Assembly (NCBI RefSeq): GCF_017355885.1 | Contig: NZ_JAFEUU010000002.1 | Span: forward strand, 434,001 to 498,000 | DNA from: Sabulicella rubraurantiaca | Lineage (GTDB): Bacteria; Pseudomonadota; Alphaproteobacteria; Acetobacterales; Acetobacteraceae | Direction: 5' to 3' | DNA length: 64,000 nucleotides | Shown: positions 8,945 through 18,998 of the stretch, piece after piece | Layout: each line of letters begins with the position of its first letter | Position numbering within the stretch: the first letter of the stretch is position 1 | Program-made: the position numbers and the translations under genes | Notes under the pieces: generated by a model | The model's input: the letters and a program-made list of their open reading frames with translations, nothing else | What the model was told of the DNA's origin: nothing | Database searches by the model: none

Positions 8945-10288
8945 ATGATCTCCCGCTTCCCGCGACTCGCCATCCTCCTTTCCTCCGGCCTCGCCCTCGC
9001 CGGGTGCGAGACGGCGCGATCGGTCACCGCCGGCGTCTTCGGCCCCTCGGCGCAGGCGGGGCAGCCGGGCTTCGTGCGCGGCTTCCTGGGCGGCATCGCG
9101 TCCGAGGACCCGATGGCCGCGGCGGCGGGGCGCGAGGTGCTGGCCGCCGGCGGATCGGCCGTGGATGCGGCGGTGGCGGCGAGCTTCGTGATGGCGGTGA
9201 CCCTGCCCTCGCGCGCCGGGCTGGGCGGCGGCGGGGCCTGCGTGGTGTTCGACCCGCGCCGCAACGACGCCGAGGCGGTGATGTTCGAGGCGCGCGGACG
9301 CGCGGGCGGGCTGTCCGGCGCGGATCGTCCGGCGGCGGTGCCGATGATGGCGCGCGGCCTCTTCGCCCTGCACACCCGCCAGCGCACCGGCCGCCCCTTC
9401 GAGGAGCTGATCGCCCCGGCGGAGCAGCTGGCGCGATTCGGCGCGCCGATGACGCGGGCGCTGCATGCCGATCTTTCCGCCGTGCAGGGGCCGCTCTTCG
9501 CCGATCCGGAGTCGCGGGCAATCTTCAGCCGCAACGGCGTGCCCATCGCGGTGGGCGAGCGGTTCCAGAACCCGGCGCTGGGCGCGACGCTGACGGCGCT
9601 GCGCGTCTCGGGCGTGGGCGACCTGCACCAGGGCACGCTGGCGCGGCGGCTGGAGGAGGCGATGCCCCTGGCGGGCGGCGGCACCTATGCCCAGGGCGAG
9701 CTGCGGGCGGCGCTGCCGCGCGTGGTGCCGGCCGTGACCCTGGCGGCGCGCGGCGGCGACCGCGCCTCCTTCCTGCCGGAGGCGGGGCTGCCCGCCGCCC
9801 AGGCCTTCCAGGCGCTGCTGGCGGGTCAGCAGCCCGGCCCCCTGCCCGGCGCGCTGCCGGCCAGCGCCGGGCTGATCGTCTATGACCGCACCGGGCTGGC
9901 GGTGAGCTGCGCCTTCAGCCTGAACAATTTGTTCGGCACCGGGCGCATGGTGCCGGGCATGGGCTTCCTGGCGGCGGCGGCGCCCGGGATCGGGCGGGTC
10001 ACCGCCGCGCCGCTTTCCGCCGCGATCGGCTGGAACCCCAATCTGCGCGCCTTCCGCGCGGTGGCTGCCGGCTCGGGCCAGGAATGGGCGCCGCTGGCGG
10101 TGGCGGCGCCGCTGGCGGCGGCGATGGGGCGCGACGCGGACGCGGCCTCGGCCATCGCGCAGGTGCCGCAGGGCGGGCGGGCGCAGCTCGGCCATTGCCC
10201 GCGCTACCTGCCGGGCTGGGAGCAGCTTTGTGCAACGGCGACCGACCCGCGCGGCGCGGGGGTGGCGCTCGGGGCGACGGATCGTTGA
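8945..10288 (+). CDS. gamma-glutamyltransferase-like lipoprotein, probably catalytically altered
   Basis: A 447-residue protein with a lipoprotein signal (LALAGC, C21) and the gamma-glutamyltransferase fold pattern: EDPMAAAAGREVLAAGGSAVDAAVAA, then AGLGGGGACVVFD, and GLAVSCAFSLNNLFGTGRM. In active enzymes the chain self-cleaves before a threonine in a TTH motif; the aligned position here reads S307-A308-G309 (PASAGLIVYD), so the nucleophilic Thr is Ser and its Thr/His neighbours are gone. It is also shorter than the usual 520-580 residues. The protein may be a non-cleaving ligand-binding or structural relative. A canonical paralogue with TTH lies at 28578-30245. The stop overlaps the start of the following aminotransferase. 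Confidence 0.82.
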   Translation: MISRFPRLAILLSSGLALAGCETARSVTAGVFGPSAQAGQPGFVRGFLGGIASEDPMAAAAGREVLAAGGSAVDAAVAASFVMAVTLPSRAGLGGGGACVVFDPRRNDAEAVMFEARGRAGGLSGADRPAAVPMMARGLFALHTRQRTGRPFEELIAPAEQLARFGAPMTRALHADLSAVQGPLFADPESRAIFSRNGVPIAVGERFQNPALGATLTALRVSGVGDLHQGTLARRLEEAMPLAGGGTYAQGELRAALPRVVPAVTLAARGGDRASFLPEAGLPAAQAFQALLAGQQPGPLPGALPASAGLIVYDRTGLAVSCAFSLNNLFGTGRMVPGMGFLAAAAPGIGRVTAAPLSAAIGWNPNLRAFRAVAAGSGQEWAPLAVAAPLAAAMGRDADAASAIAQVPQGGRAQLGHCPRYLPGWEQLCATATDPRGAGVALGATDR

Positions 10289-11451
10289 TCAAGACCGGAC
10301 GGGGCGCGGAGGCGCCGCCTTTCCTGGTCATGGACGTGATCGCGGCGGCGAATGCGCGCGAGGCCGCGTTGCCGCCGGGCGCGCCGCGCATCCTGCGCAT
10401 GGAGGTGGGGCAGCCGGGCTTCGGCGCGCCGGAAGGCGCGGTGCAGGCGGCGGAGCGGGCGCTGCGCTCGGGCAGCGCGCTGGGCTACACCGAGGCCTTC
10501 GGGCTGCCTTCGCTGCGCGCGCGCATCGCGCGGCATTACCGCGAGCATTACGGGGTGGCGGTGCCGGAGCGGCGCATCGCGGTGACGGTGGGGGCATCGG
10601 GGGCATTTCCCCTCGCCTTCCTGGCGGCCTTCGACCGCGGCGACCGCGTGGCGATGGCGGCGCCCTTCTACCCGCCCTATGCCAACATCCTCGCCGCGCT
10701 GGGGATGGAGCCGGTGCTGCTGGAATGCGACGCGCAGACGCGCTTCCAGCCGACGCTGGCGATGCTGGAGAAACTGGACCCGCTGCCCGACGGGCTGATC
10801 GTCGCCAGCCCGTGCAACCCGGCCGGGACGATGCTGGCGCCGGAGGAGCTGCGCGCCATCGCGCGCTGGTGCCACGAGAAGGGCGTCCGGCTGGTGTCGG
10901 ACGAGATCTATCACGGCCTGTCCTGGGGCACGGTCGAGGAGAGCACGGCGGCCGCGTTCAGCGAGAGCGCGGTGGTGGTGAACAGCTTCTCGAAATACTG
11001 GTGCATGACGGGGTGGCGCATCGGCTGGCTGGTGCTGCCGGAGGATCTGGTGCGGCCCGTCGAGTGCCTGGCGCAGAACATGTTCATCTCCGCCCCGCAC
11101 GTGGCGCAGGTGGCGGCCGAGGCAGCGATGGATTGCGGGGAGGAGCTGGAGGCGCGCAAGGCGTCCTATGCCCGGTCCCGCGCCGCCCTGTTGGCGGGGC
11201 TGCCGGAGGCGGGGTTCGGGCGCATCGCGGCGGCGGATGGCGCCTTCTACCTGTGGTGCGACCTGCATGGGCTGAGCAATGACAGCCTGGATTTCGCCGC
11301 ACGGATGCTGAACGGCGCGGGGATCGCGGCGACGCCGGGGGTGGATTTCGACCGGACGCGCGGGCACCGGTTCCTGCGGTTTTCGTATTGCGGAGATGAG
11401 GGGGCGATGCGGGAGGCGCCGGGGCGGTTGCGGGGGTGGTTGGGGCGGTAA
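10285..11451 (+). CDS. PLP-dependent aminotransferase, class I/II
   Basis: A 388-residue fold-type I aminotransferase. Visible features are the N-terminal APPFLVMDV and LRMEVGQPGF segments, SPCNPAGTML (substrate and PLP contact), SDEIYHGL with the PLP-binding Asp and Tyr, and the Schiff-base lysine in NSFSKYWCMTGWRIGW. I chose TTG 10285, which overlaps the upstream stop (TTGA), because the conserved PFLVMDV segment precedes the next ATG at 10330, so that ATG would truncate the protein. The gene is translationally coupled to the gamma-glutamyltransferase-like lipoprotein. The amino-acid substrate cannot be told from the sequence. Confidence 0.9.
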   Translation: MIKTGRGAEAPPFLVMDVIAAANAREAALPPGAPRILRMEVGQPGFGAPEGAVQAAERALRSGSALGYTEAFGLPSLRARIARHYREHYGVAVPERRIAVTVGASGAFPLAFLAAFDRGDRVAMAAPFYPPYANILAALGMEPVLLECDAQTRFQPTLAMLEKLDPLPDGLIVASPCNPAGTMLAPEELRAIARWCHEKGVRLVSDEIYHGLSWGTVEESTAAAFSESAVVVNSFSKYWCMTGWRIGWLVLPEDLVRPVECLAQNMFISAPHVAQVAAEAAMDCGEELEARKASYARSRAALLAGLPEAGFGRIAAADGAFYLWCDLHGLSNDSLDFAARMLNGAGIAATPGVDFDRTRGHRFLRFSYCGDEGAMREAPGRLRGWLGR

Positions 11452-11503
11452 GGGAACGGGCAGGGGGCGGTTTGATGGCTCTCGAAGGGCCCCAAGCTGA
11501 GGG

Positions 11504-12351
11504 CTAGATTTCCTCTCTCGACATGGAGGATGCGCGCGTCAGGTGGGCCGCAATTGCGGCGCTCACCGGCCCTGGATGCGTGATCGGGGACATGTGGCTG
11601 GCGCCAGGGATTTCCATGATGCGCGCGTCCGGGATCGCTGAATGCAGGAGGTCGAGAATGCGCCGCGTCGTCGCCCGCGTCCTTTCGCCGCGGATGAGAA
11701 GCGTCGGTATCCGCAGGCGTTCGCAATCGGCCAATGGAGCGCCGACATCGATGTCGCCCAGGGCGACTGCCCAGCGGGATTTCCCGGCGGCGGCGAGGGC
11801 GTGCTTCTTCACCGGCTCCGGCAGGGCCTCCCAGGCGCCCGGCCCGTTCCAGTAATCGATGATGGGCGCTGCGGTGCCCACAACATCGCCGGCCTCGAAC
11901 GCCGCCATGGCGCCTTCGGCAACGGCGCGGATTTCCGCGTAGAGGTCGCGCTCGCCCGCATCGCGCAGGAGCCAGAAGGCCACCGGCTCGATGAGGGTCA
12001 GGCTGCGCAGTTGGAAGGCGCGATCAGACAGCACGAGCCGCAGGGCGATCATCCCGCCGTAGGAGTGCCCACCAAGTGCAACGGCCCGCCCCCGGCCTGG
12101 GCGATGAGGGCGCGAAGGGGCGCAAGCTCGTCCTCAAGCCGGAGGACGGTGTGTGGGTCCCAGGGGCTGCTGCCGCCATAGCCCTGGAGGTCGGGCGCCA
12201 GCACGCGCAGGCCGCCTTGGGCGAGGAGCAGTTCGCTGAGAGTGCGCCACTGGCCGGAGGAGCTGGAGGCGGCGTGCAGGAGCAGGACCGGCTCGCCCGA
12301 GCCGGCATCCGTGAAGCGCAGCTTGCGGCCGTTGACCTCGATCTCGGGCAC
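11504..12351 (-). pseudogene. alpha/beta hydrolase disrupted by a one-base frameshift
   Basis: Two adjacent minus-strand frames together make one alpha/beta hydrolase of about 282 residues. The N-terminal part starts at 12351 (MPEIEVNGRKLRF) and contains the oxyanion-side LLLHAASSS and APDLQGYGGSSPW. It runs to GPLHLVG and then breaks to TPTAG-stop at 12049. The C-terminal part continues in another frame as GHSYGGMIAL and ends with the catalytic His region GASHMSP. Restoring one base between 12068 and 12067 rejoins them as GPLHLVGHSYGGMIAL. The break therefore falls in the GxSxG nucleophile elbow and removes the catalytic serine from the first product. All other family features are intact, so the mutation is recent or a sequencing error. 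Confidence 0.85.
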
Positions 12352-12510
12352 GGCGTTGCCTCCGCAGAGGGTTCAGCTTGCTCCCTCCCGCTGGTGGGAG
12401 GCAACGCAAACTGATCTGCGGCTTGTCCGGCACCGACGGTGCGCAAGTCCGTCATTCCCGAAGCGGGCTCCGAAAGTCTGCAAGGAAGAAATCCTTGACC
12501 ATGCCGGTAT

Positions 12511-12525
12511 GTTCTTGCTTTGTTC
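12511..12525 (+). promoter_or_regulatory. LexA-type SOS box (GTTC-N7-GTTC)
   Basis: GTTC (12511-12514), seven bases (TTGCTTT), then GTTC (12522-12525). This exactly matches the direct-repeat operator GTTC-N7-GTTC described for alphaproteobacterial LexA. It lies 27 bases before the ATG of the downstream gene at 12553, within the expected promoter. By base composition about one exact match is expected by chance in a window of this size, so position rather than occurrence is the argument. Confidence 0.5.
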
Positions 12526-12552
12526 GGACGTTTGATGTGGGCGGAGGCATGC

Positions 12553-13248
12553 ATGGCGGGGCAGTGCAAGGCGGAGCGGGAAGGTCGAGCGAAAAGCCTC
12601 GCGCGCATGCACCGCGTCATGGCGCGGCTCCGCCCCCGGCATCGCCATGCGCCGCGCCTTTCGACGCCGCATGAGTGGCGCCCGCTGACGGAAGCGGAGC
12701 TGCGCTTCGTGTGGCCGGTGCTGGAGATGGTGTGCGCGCATGAGGTGGGGCGGCCTTCGGGGCTGCCGCTGCTCGCGCGGTTCGAGGCGGTGCTGGAGGC
12801 GGCGATGCACAGGCGACCCTGGCGGGAGGTCTCCGTGGGCGCGGCGCCGGGGGTGAAGGGCGACACGCTGCACCGGACGTTTCGCCGCTGGACGCAGCGC
12901 AAGCTGTGGATGATGCTGCTGATCAAGCTGGCGGAGGAGAAGCCGGGCCTGCCGGCGCTCGAATACTTCGTCTGCCGCGCCTATCGGCGGGCGTGGCGCG
13001 GCCAGGGGCTGCGCGGGGTGCTGGTGGCGCGGGCGACGGGGCTGGCTTCGGCGCTGCGGGCGCCGTTCTCGCGCTTCCCGGACCCGGATTTGTCCGCGCG
13101 CTGCCATCGCCGGATCATCCTGCCCGGGATGCGCCGCGTGCCGGACTGGCCGGACGCGGTCGCCACCGGGTTCTTCCGGCTGTGCCGGGCCTTGTTCCGC
13201 CTGTTCAGCGGGACGCGGCGCATCCGCCGCGCCTGGGAGCCGGCGTGA
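12553..13248 (+). CDS. uncharacterised basic protein with a DUF4096/IS5-like N-terminal region
   Basis: A 231-residue, strongly arginine-rich protein that I do not recognise as any characterised family. Residues about 40-125 (WRPLTEAELRFVWPVLEM, then DTLHRTFRRWTQRKLWMMLL) resemble the DUF4096 DNA-binding region that begins IS5-group transposases (LT..EW..i.PLL ... tvyRRFRRW...W). The rest carries no DDE catalytic triad and no partner transposase frame or terminal repeats are visible, so it is not a working insertion element. ATG 12553 is preceded by a good Shine-Dalgarno (GGCGGAGG, 12540-12547); ATG 12535 is possible. A perfect SOS-box match lies just upstream. A domesticated transposase-derived DNA-binding protein under SOS control is my inference. 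Confidence 0.6.
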   Translation: MAGQCKAEREGRAKSLARMHRVMARLRPRHRHAPRLSTPHEWRPLTEAELRFVWPVLEMVCAHEVGRPSGLPLLARFEAVLEAAMHRRPWREVSVGAAPGVKGDTLHRTFRRWTQRKLWMMLLIKLAEEKPGLPALEYFVCRAYRRAWRGQGLRGVLVARATGLASALRAPFSRFPDPDLSARCHRRIILPGMRRVPDWPDAVATGFFRLCRALFRLFSGTRRIRRAWEPA

Positions 13249-13257
13249 GTGGCGCCG

Positions 13258-13881
13258 TCAGCGCGACAGCTGCGCGATCTGCTGCCGCATGGCGTTCAGC
13301 AGCGCGGCCACCTGGTTGCCGCCGCGCTGGATCACGGCGGAATACTCGCTGCGCTGGGTGAGGCGGAGCGAGGCGCCCTCCGCCACCAGATCCACGATGC
13401 GCGGCTGGCCGTTCACGTCGGCCACGCGCCAGTCGAGGGTGAAGGCGGCGCTGCCGGGCCGCTGAACGATGGTGGTGACCAGCGCATCGTCCTCCGTGCG
13501 CTGCTGCGCGCGGCCGAGGGCGAATTGCACGCCCTGGTACTCGCCGAAGCGGGAGGCGAGGTTGCGGATCAGCACCTCCTCGAAGAGGCGCAGGAACTCG
13601 GCCTGCTCGGCCGGGGAGGCGGCGCGCCACCAGCGGCCGAGGATGAAGCGGCCCGTGCCCTCAATGTCCACGGAGCGGCGCAGGATGTCGGCCACGGCGG
13701 CGCGGCGGCGCTCGACCGGCGCGTTGGAGTTCAGCACGCCCACCAGCTCCTGGCCCGTCGCCTGGATGAAGGCGGCGGCGCGGGCGGGGTCCATCTGCGC
13801 TAGAGCGGGCAGGGCGGGAAGCGACAGGAGCGCGGCGCCGAACAGGGTCCGGCGGGACAGGCGGGGGGTGGTCACTGGCAT
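13258..13881 (-). CDS. mlaC: MlaC/Ttg2D family phospholipid-binding protein
   Basis: A 207-residue periplasmic protein with a twin-arginine-like signal (RRTLFGAALLSLPALPALA), followed by the MlaC fold: DIEGTGRFILGRWWRAASPAEQAEF and FTLDWRVADVNGQPRIVDLVAEGASL. MlaC carries phospholipid between the outer-membrane MlaA complex and the inner-membrane MlaFEDB ABC transporter, maintaining outer-membrane lipid asymmetry. It lies 39 bases downstream of mlaA on the same strand, which supports the assignment; the mlaFED genes are not in this window. The gene ends 9 bases from the convergent uncharacterised gene at 13248. Confidence 0.9.
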   Translation of the reverse strand: MPVTTPRLSRRTLFGAALLSLPALPALAQMDPARAAAFIQATGQELVGVLNSNAPVERRRAAVADILRRSVDIEGTGRFILGRWWRAASPAEQAEFLRLFEEVLIRNLASRFGEYQGVQFALGRAQQRTEDDALVTTIVQRPGSAAFTLDWRVADVNGQPRIVDLVAEGASLRLTQRSEYSAVIQRGGNQVAALLNAMRQQIAQLSR

Positions 13882-13920
13882 GTTCCTCGAAACGCGGCCC
13901 GCTTCCCCTCGGGGGAAGGG

Positions 13921-14718
13921 TCAGCGGGGGTTGGGGTCGGACGGGGTCTGTCCGACGGAGCCGAAGCCGGTGCTGGGCACGGGCATCTCCGCTCCGGTGC
14001 GGTTGGCGATCTCCGTCTGGCGGCGCTGGCGATAGCCGGAGCGGATGGTGGTGTAGGGGTCGAGCGAGGTGCGGCGCACCTCGTCCAGCACGTCCAGCAC
14101 CTCCTCGCGCGTGTCGAGGATGGTGAGGCCGAAGCGCGCCCAGCGCAACGCTTCCACCACCTCACCCTGGCCGATCCAGTTCCAGGGGGAGGCGACGGCG
14201 TCCACTGCCAGCCCGGCGAGGTCACGCGGGTTGGAGGGGCCGATGACGGGCAGGAAGAGGTACGGGCCTTCGCCCAGGCCCCAGACCGCCAGGGTCTGGC
14301 CGAAATCCTCCGTGTGGCCGGGCATGCCGAACTGCCATTCCGCCACGTCGATCAGCCCGCCGAGGCCGAGGGTGGAGTTGATGACGAAGCGGGCGGCCGT
14401 GCGGAAGGCGCGCTCCGGCTGGGCCTGGAGGATGTCGTTGGCGAGGACGGTGGGCGCGCGCAGGTTGGACAGCGCGTTGCGGATGCCGGTGCGCAGCGGC
14501 GGCGGCACCACGGTGCGGTACACCACCGCGGCGGGGCGCAGCGCCACCGTGTCGATCGCGTCGTTCACCTGGAACATCGCACGGTTGAACGGTTCCAGCG
14601 GGTCGTTGTTCGCCCGGAACTCCTGCAGCGCCTCGCGGTCCGTGGCGGGGGGCGGCGTGGCGCATCCGGCCAGGCCCATGAGGAAGGCTGCCGAGAGGAG
14701 GGCGGACCGGAGGCGCAT
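13921..14718 (-). CDS. mlaA: MlaA (VacJ) outer-membrane lipid-asymmetry lipoprotein
   Basis: A 265-residue lipoprotein: signal ending in the lipobox GLAGC, then the VacJ domain with DPLEPFNRAMFQVND, RNALSNLRAPTVLANDILQ, RFVINSTLGLGGLIDVAE, EDFGQTLAVWGLGEGPYLFLPV and SNPRDLAGLAVD. These are the conserved landmarks of MlaA, which removes mislocalised phospholipid from the outer leaflet of the outer membrane and passes it to MlaC, encoded just downstream. I chose ATG 14718 because the signal peptide begins there. The open frame extends far upstream to 16764, but that part is antisense to metF and is a composition artefact. Confidence 0.93.
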   Translation of the reverse strand: MRLRSALLSAAFLMGLAGCATPPPATDREALQEFRANNDPLEPFNRAMFQVNDAIDTVALRPAAVVYRTVVPPPLRTGIRNALSNLRAPTVLANDILQAQPERAFRTAARFVINSTLGLGGLIDVAEWQFGMPGHTEDFGQTLAVWGLGEGPYLFLPVIGPSNPRDLAGLAVDAVASPWNWIGQGEVVEALRWARFGLTILDTREEVLDVLDEVRRTSLDPYTTIRSGYRQRRQTEIANRTGAEMPVPSTGFGSVGQTPSDPNPR

Positions 14719-14868
14719 GGGGGCTGGCTGTCCTTCAGGGCTGGAGCCCGGTTGGGCGGAGGGCTTCGCGTGATTAACTTGGGCGAACACGGCAGGTTTA
14801 CCGCCGCGGCACGGTTCCGTGCAAACCCTCTTGCGCCGGGACGCGGCGGACGCCATTGCTGCCGAGCC

Positions 14869-15816
14869 ATGGACACCGCCCCCAACACCCTCGAGCGCTG
14901 GCTGACCGGCCCGCGAATTGGCACCCTGCCCTCGCCGACCGCCCTGCCGGTGCCGAAGCTGTCCTTCGAGTTCTTCCCTCCGAAGAACGAGAAGATGGAG
15001 GCCGATCTCTGGGCGGCGATCCGGCGGCTGGAGCCGCTGGGGCCGCGCTTCGTATCCGTCACCTATGGCGCCGGCGGCTCCACCCGGTCGCGCACGCATG
15101 ACACGGTGGCACGGCTGGTGCAGGAAACCAGCCTGACGCCGGCGGCGCACCTCACCTGCGTCGGCGCGACGCGCGAGGAGGTGGACGAGGTGGCGCGCGC
15201 CTATTGGGAGGCCGGGGTGCGGCACATCGTCGCGCTGCGCGGCGACCCGCCGGCCGGGGCGGAGAAGTATGAGCCGCATCCAGGCGGCTATGCCCAGGCC
15301 GAGGACCTGGTGCGGGGTCTGCGCCGGATCGGCGATTTCGACATCAGCGTCGGCGCCTATCCGGAGACGCATCCGGCGGCGCTTTCCGCCGATGCCGACC
15401 TGGACTTCCTGAAGCGCAAGATCGATGCCGGGGCGAACCGGGCGATCACCCAGTATTTCTTCGACACGGACGTGTATCTGCGCTTCCTGGACCGCTGCCA
15501 CGCGGCCGGGATCACCCTGCCCATCGTGCCGGGCATCCTGCCGGTGGCGAACTTCACTCAGGTGAAGCGTTTCTCCGGCATGTGCGGGGCGTCGGTGCCC
15601 GGCTGGCTGGAGGCGCTGTTCGAGGGGCTGGAGGAGGATGCGGGGACGCGTCACCTGATTGCCGCCACGGTGGCGGCGGAGCAGGTGCGGATCCTGCAGG
15701 CGAACGGGGTGGACGAGTTCCACTTCTACACGCTGAACCGGGCCGACCTGACCTATGCCATCGCGCATATCCTGGGGGCGCGGCCGCAGAAGAACGCGCC
15801 TCAGGAGGCGGGCTGA
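14869..15816 (+). CDS. metF: 5,10-methylenetetrahydrofolate reductase
   Basis: A 315-residue MTHFR with the family landmarks SFEFFPPKNE (catalytic Glu), VTYGAGGSTR, HLTCVGAT, IVALRGDPP (FAD/folate contacts), GAYPETHP, KIDAGANRAITQYFFD and EFHFYTLNR. It reduces 5,10-methylene-THF to 5-methyl-THF for methionine synthesis, using FAD and NADH. ATG 14869 is chosen because the family N-terminus begins there; upstream codons in frame are antisense to mlaA. The last 16 bases overlap, tail to tail, with the transporter gene on the minus strand. The methionine importer metNIQ lies elsewhere in the window (40-42.6 kb). Confidence 0.96.
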   Translation: MDTAPNTLERWLTGPRIGTLPSPTALPVPKLSFEFFPPKNEKMEADLWAAIRRLEPLGPRFVSVTYGAGGSTRSRTHDTVARLVQETSLTPAAHLTCVGATREEVDEVARAYWEAGVRHIVALRGDPPAGAEKYEPHPGGYAQAEDLVRGLRRIGDFDISVGAYPETHPAALSADADLDFLKRKIDAGANRAITQYFFDTDVYLRFLDRCHAAGITLPIVPGILPVANFTQVKRFSGMCGASVPGWLEALFEGLEEDAGTRHLIAATVAAEQVRILQANGVDEFHFYTLNRADLTYAIAHILGARPQKNAPQEAG

Positions 15817-16751
15817 GCCTCTGGCACTAGCCGCGCATAGACCGTGCGCAGCAAGAATGGGCTGAGAAACAGGGGAAACTGGCAGAGCGCGAAGAACATC
15901 AGGATTCGCGCATCCGTCGCGGCGGGCAGCACGGCGAGGTAGAGGGCCATGTTGCGGTTGCCGGAGAGCAGCCCGGCCGACAGGGCGACCTGCCGGCCGA
16001 AGGCGCCGAAGGCCAGCACCGTGGCGAGGTTGAGGGCAAAGGAGCCGGCGAAGGCCAGGGCGATGCCGGCCAGGACGAATTGCGGCTCGGCCAGGAGGCG
16101 GGCAAGGATGCCGTCCATCACCCCGAAGCCGTAGAGCACGACCAGCAGCACGGAGGCGCCATCCACCGCCCTGCCCCATTCCGCGAGGCGCCGGGGGCCG
16201 AGGATGCGGCGGATGGCGATGGAGAGCAGCAGCGGCAGCCCCACCACCAGCGCCAGGCGCAGCATCAGCCCTTCCAGCGAGATGGCGAGGTCGATCCCCA
16301 TCAGCCCCAGCGCCAGGGGCGGCGCGGTGAAGGGCACCAGCAGGGTGGAGAGCACGGCGGCAACGAGCGAGATCTCGCCATCCAGCCCGACGAGGCGGGC
16401 AAAGGCGGGGGAGGAGGTGGCGGCGCAGCCCGTGGCCATGATGACCAGCGCGGCGGCGAGCGGCCCCTCGAAGCCCAGCGCGGCGCAGACCGCCCAGGCC
16501 AGGACCGGCGAGGCGACCAGCAGCCAGATCAGCAGGGCCAGCACCAGCAGCGGCCGGCGCAGGTAGCCCAGCACCTGCACCGGGTCCACCCGCAGCAGCA
16601 CCAGCGTCATCAGGGAGAAGACCACCGGCGTGACCACGTCGCGCAGCAGCGCGGCGAGGGGCGGGGTGAAGAGTCCGACAAAGATTCCCACGGCCAGAAG
16701 CGCAGCGCCCTTGCGGGCCGACCATTCGAGGAAGTGCCGGATTTCCTGCAA
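15801..16751 (-). CDS. bile acid:sodium symporter (BASS/SBF) superfamily transporter
   Basis: About 316 residues with nine to ten hydrophobic helices. Landmarks include VFSLMTLVLLRVDP, LVIMATGCAATSSPAFARLVG, and LSAGLLSGNRNMALYLAVLP near the C-terminus, which matches the conserved crossover region of the BASS fold (GnRNmaL). Related proteins move organic anions with sodium; the substrate here is unknown. No ATG begins the membrane domain; TTG 16751 (LQEIRHFLEWSARKG) is the best start, and the longer frame to 16976 is antisense to uvrD and unlikely. It is divergent from uvrD with 48 bases between starts and overlaps metF tail to tail. Confidence 0.72.
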   Translation of the reverse strand: MQEIRHFLEWSARKGAALLAVGIFVGLFTPPLAALLRDVVTPVVFSLMTLVLLRVDPVQVLGYLRRPLLVLALLIWLLVASPVLAWAVCAALGFEGPLAAALVIMATGCAATSSPAFARLVGLDGEISLVAAVLSTLLVPFTAPPLALGLMGIDLAISLEGLMLRLALVVGLPLLLSIAIRRILGPRRLAEWGRAVDGASVLLVVLYGFGVMDGILARLLAEPQFVLAGIALAFAGSFALNLATVLAFGAFGRQVALSAGLLSGNRNMALYLAVLPAATDARILMFFALCQFPLFLSPFLLRTVYARLVPEAQPAS

Positions 16752-16799
16752 TGCGCTTCGCCATTGGTGGTGTTGGCCGGATGTTCTATAGCCCCGGCC

Positions 16800-18994
<2,195 letters not shown>

Positions 18995-18998
<4 letters not shown>

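Noticed and set aside
10330-11451. ATG 10330 as the aminotransferase start
   Set aside because: The conserved PFLVMDV segment lies before this codon, so TTG 10285 is better supported.
13921-16764. A minus-strand open frame of 947 codons through mlaA, metF and the BASS transporter region
   Set aside because: Only the last 265 codons (mlaA) look like a protein. The rest is antisense to metF, low in complexity and Arg/Gly/Pro-rich, as expected from high GC.
16080-16799. An N-terminal extension of uvrD by 240 codons
   Set aside because: The extension is Gln/His/Arg-rich and antisense to the BASS transporter; helicase similarity begins at GTG 16800.
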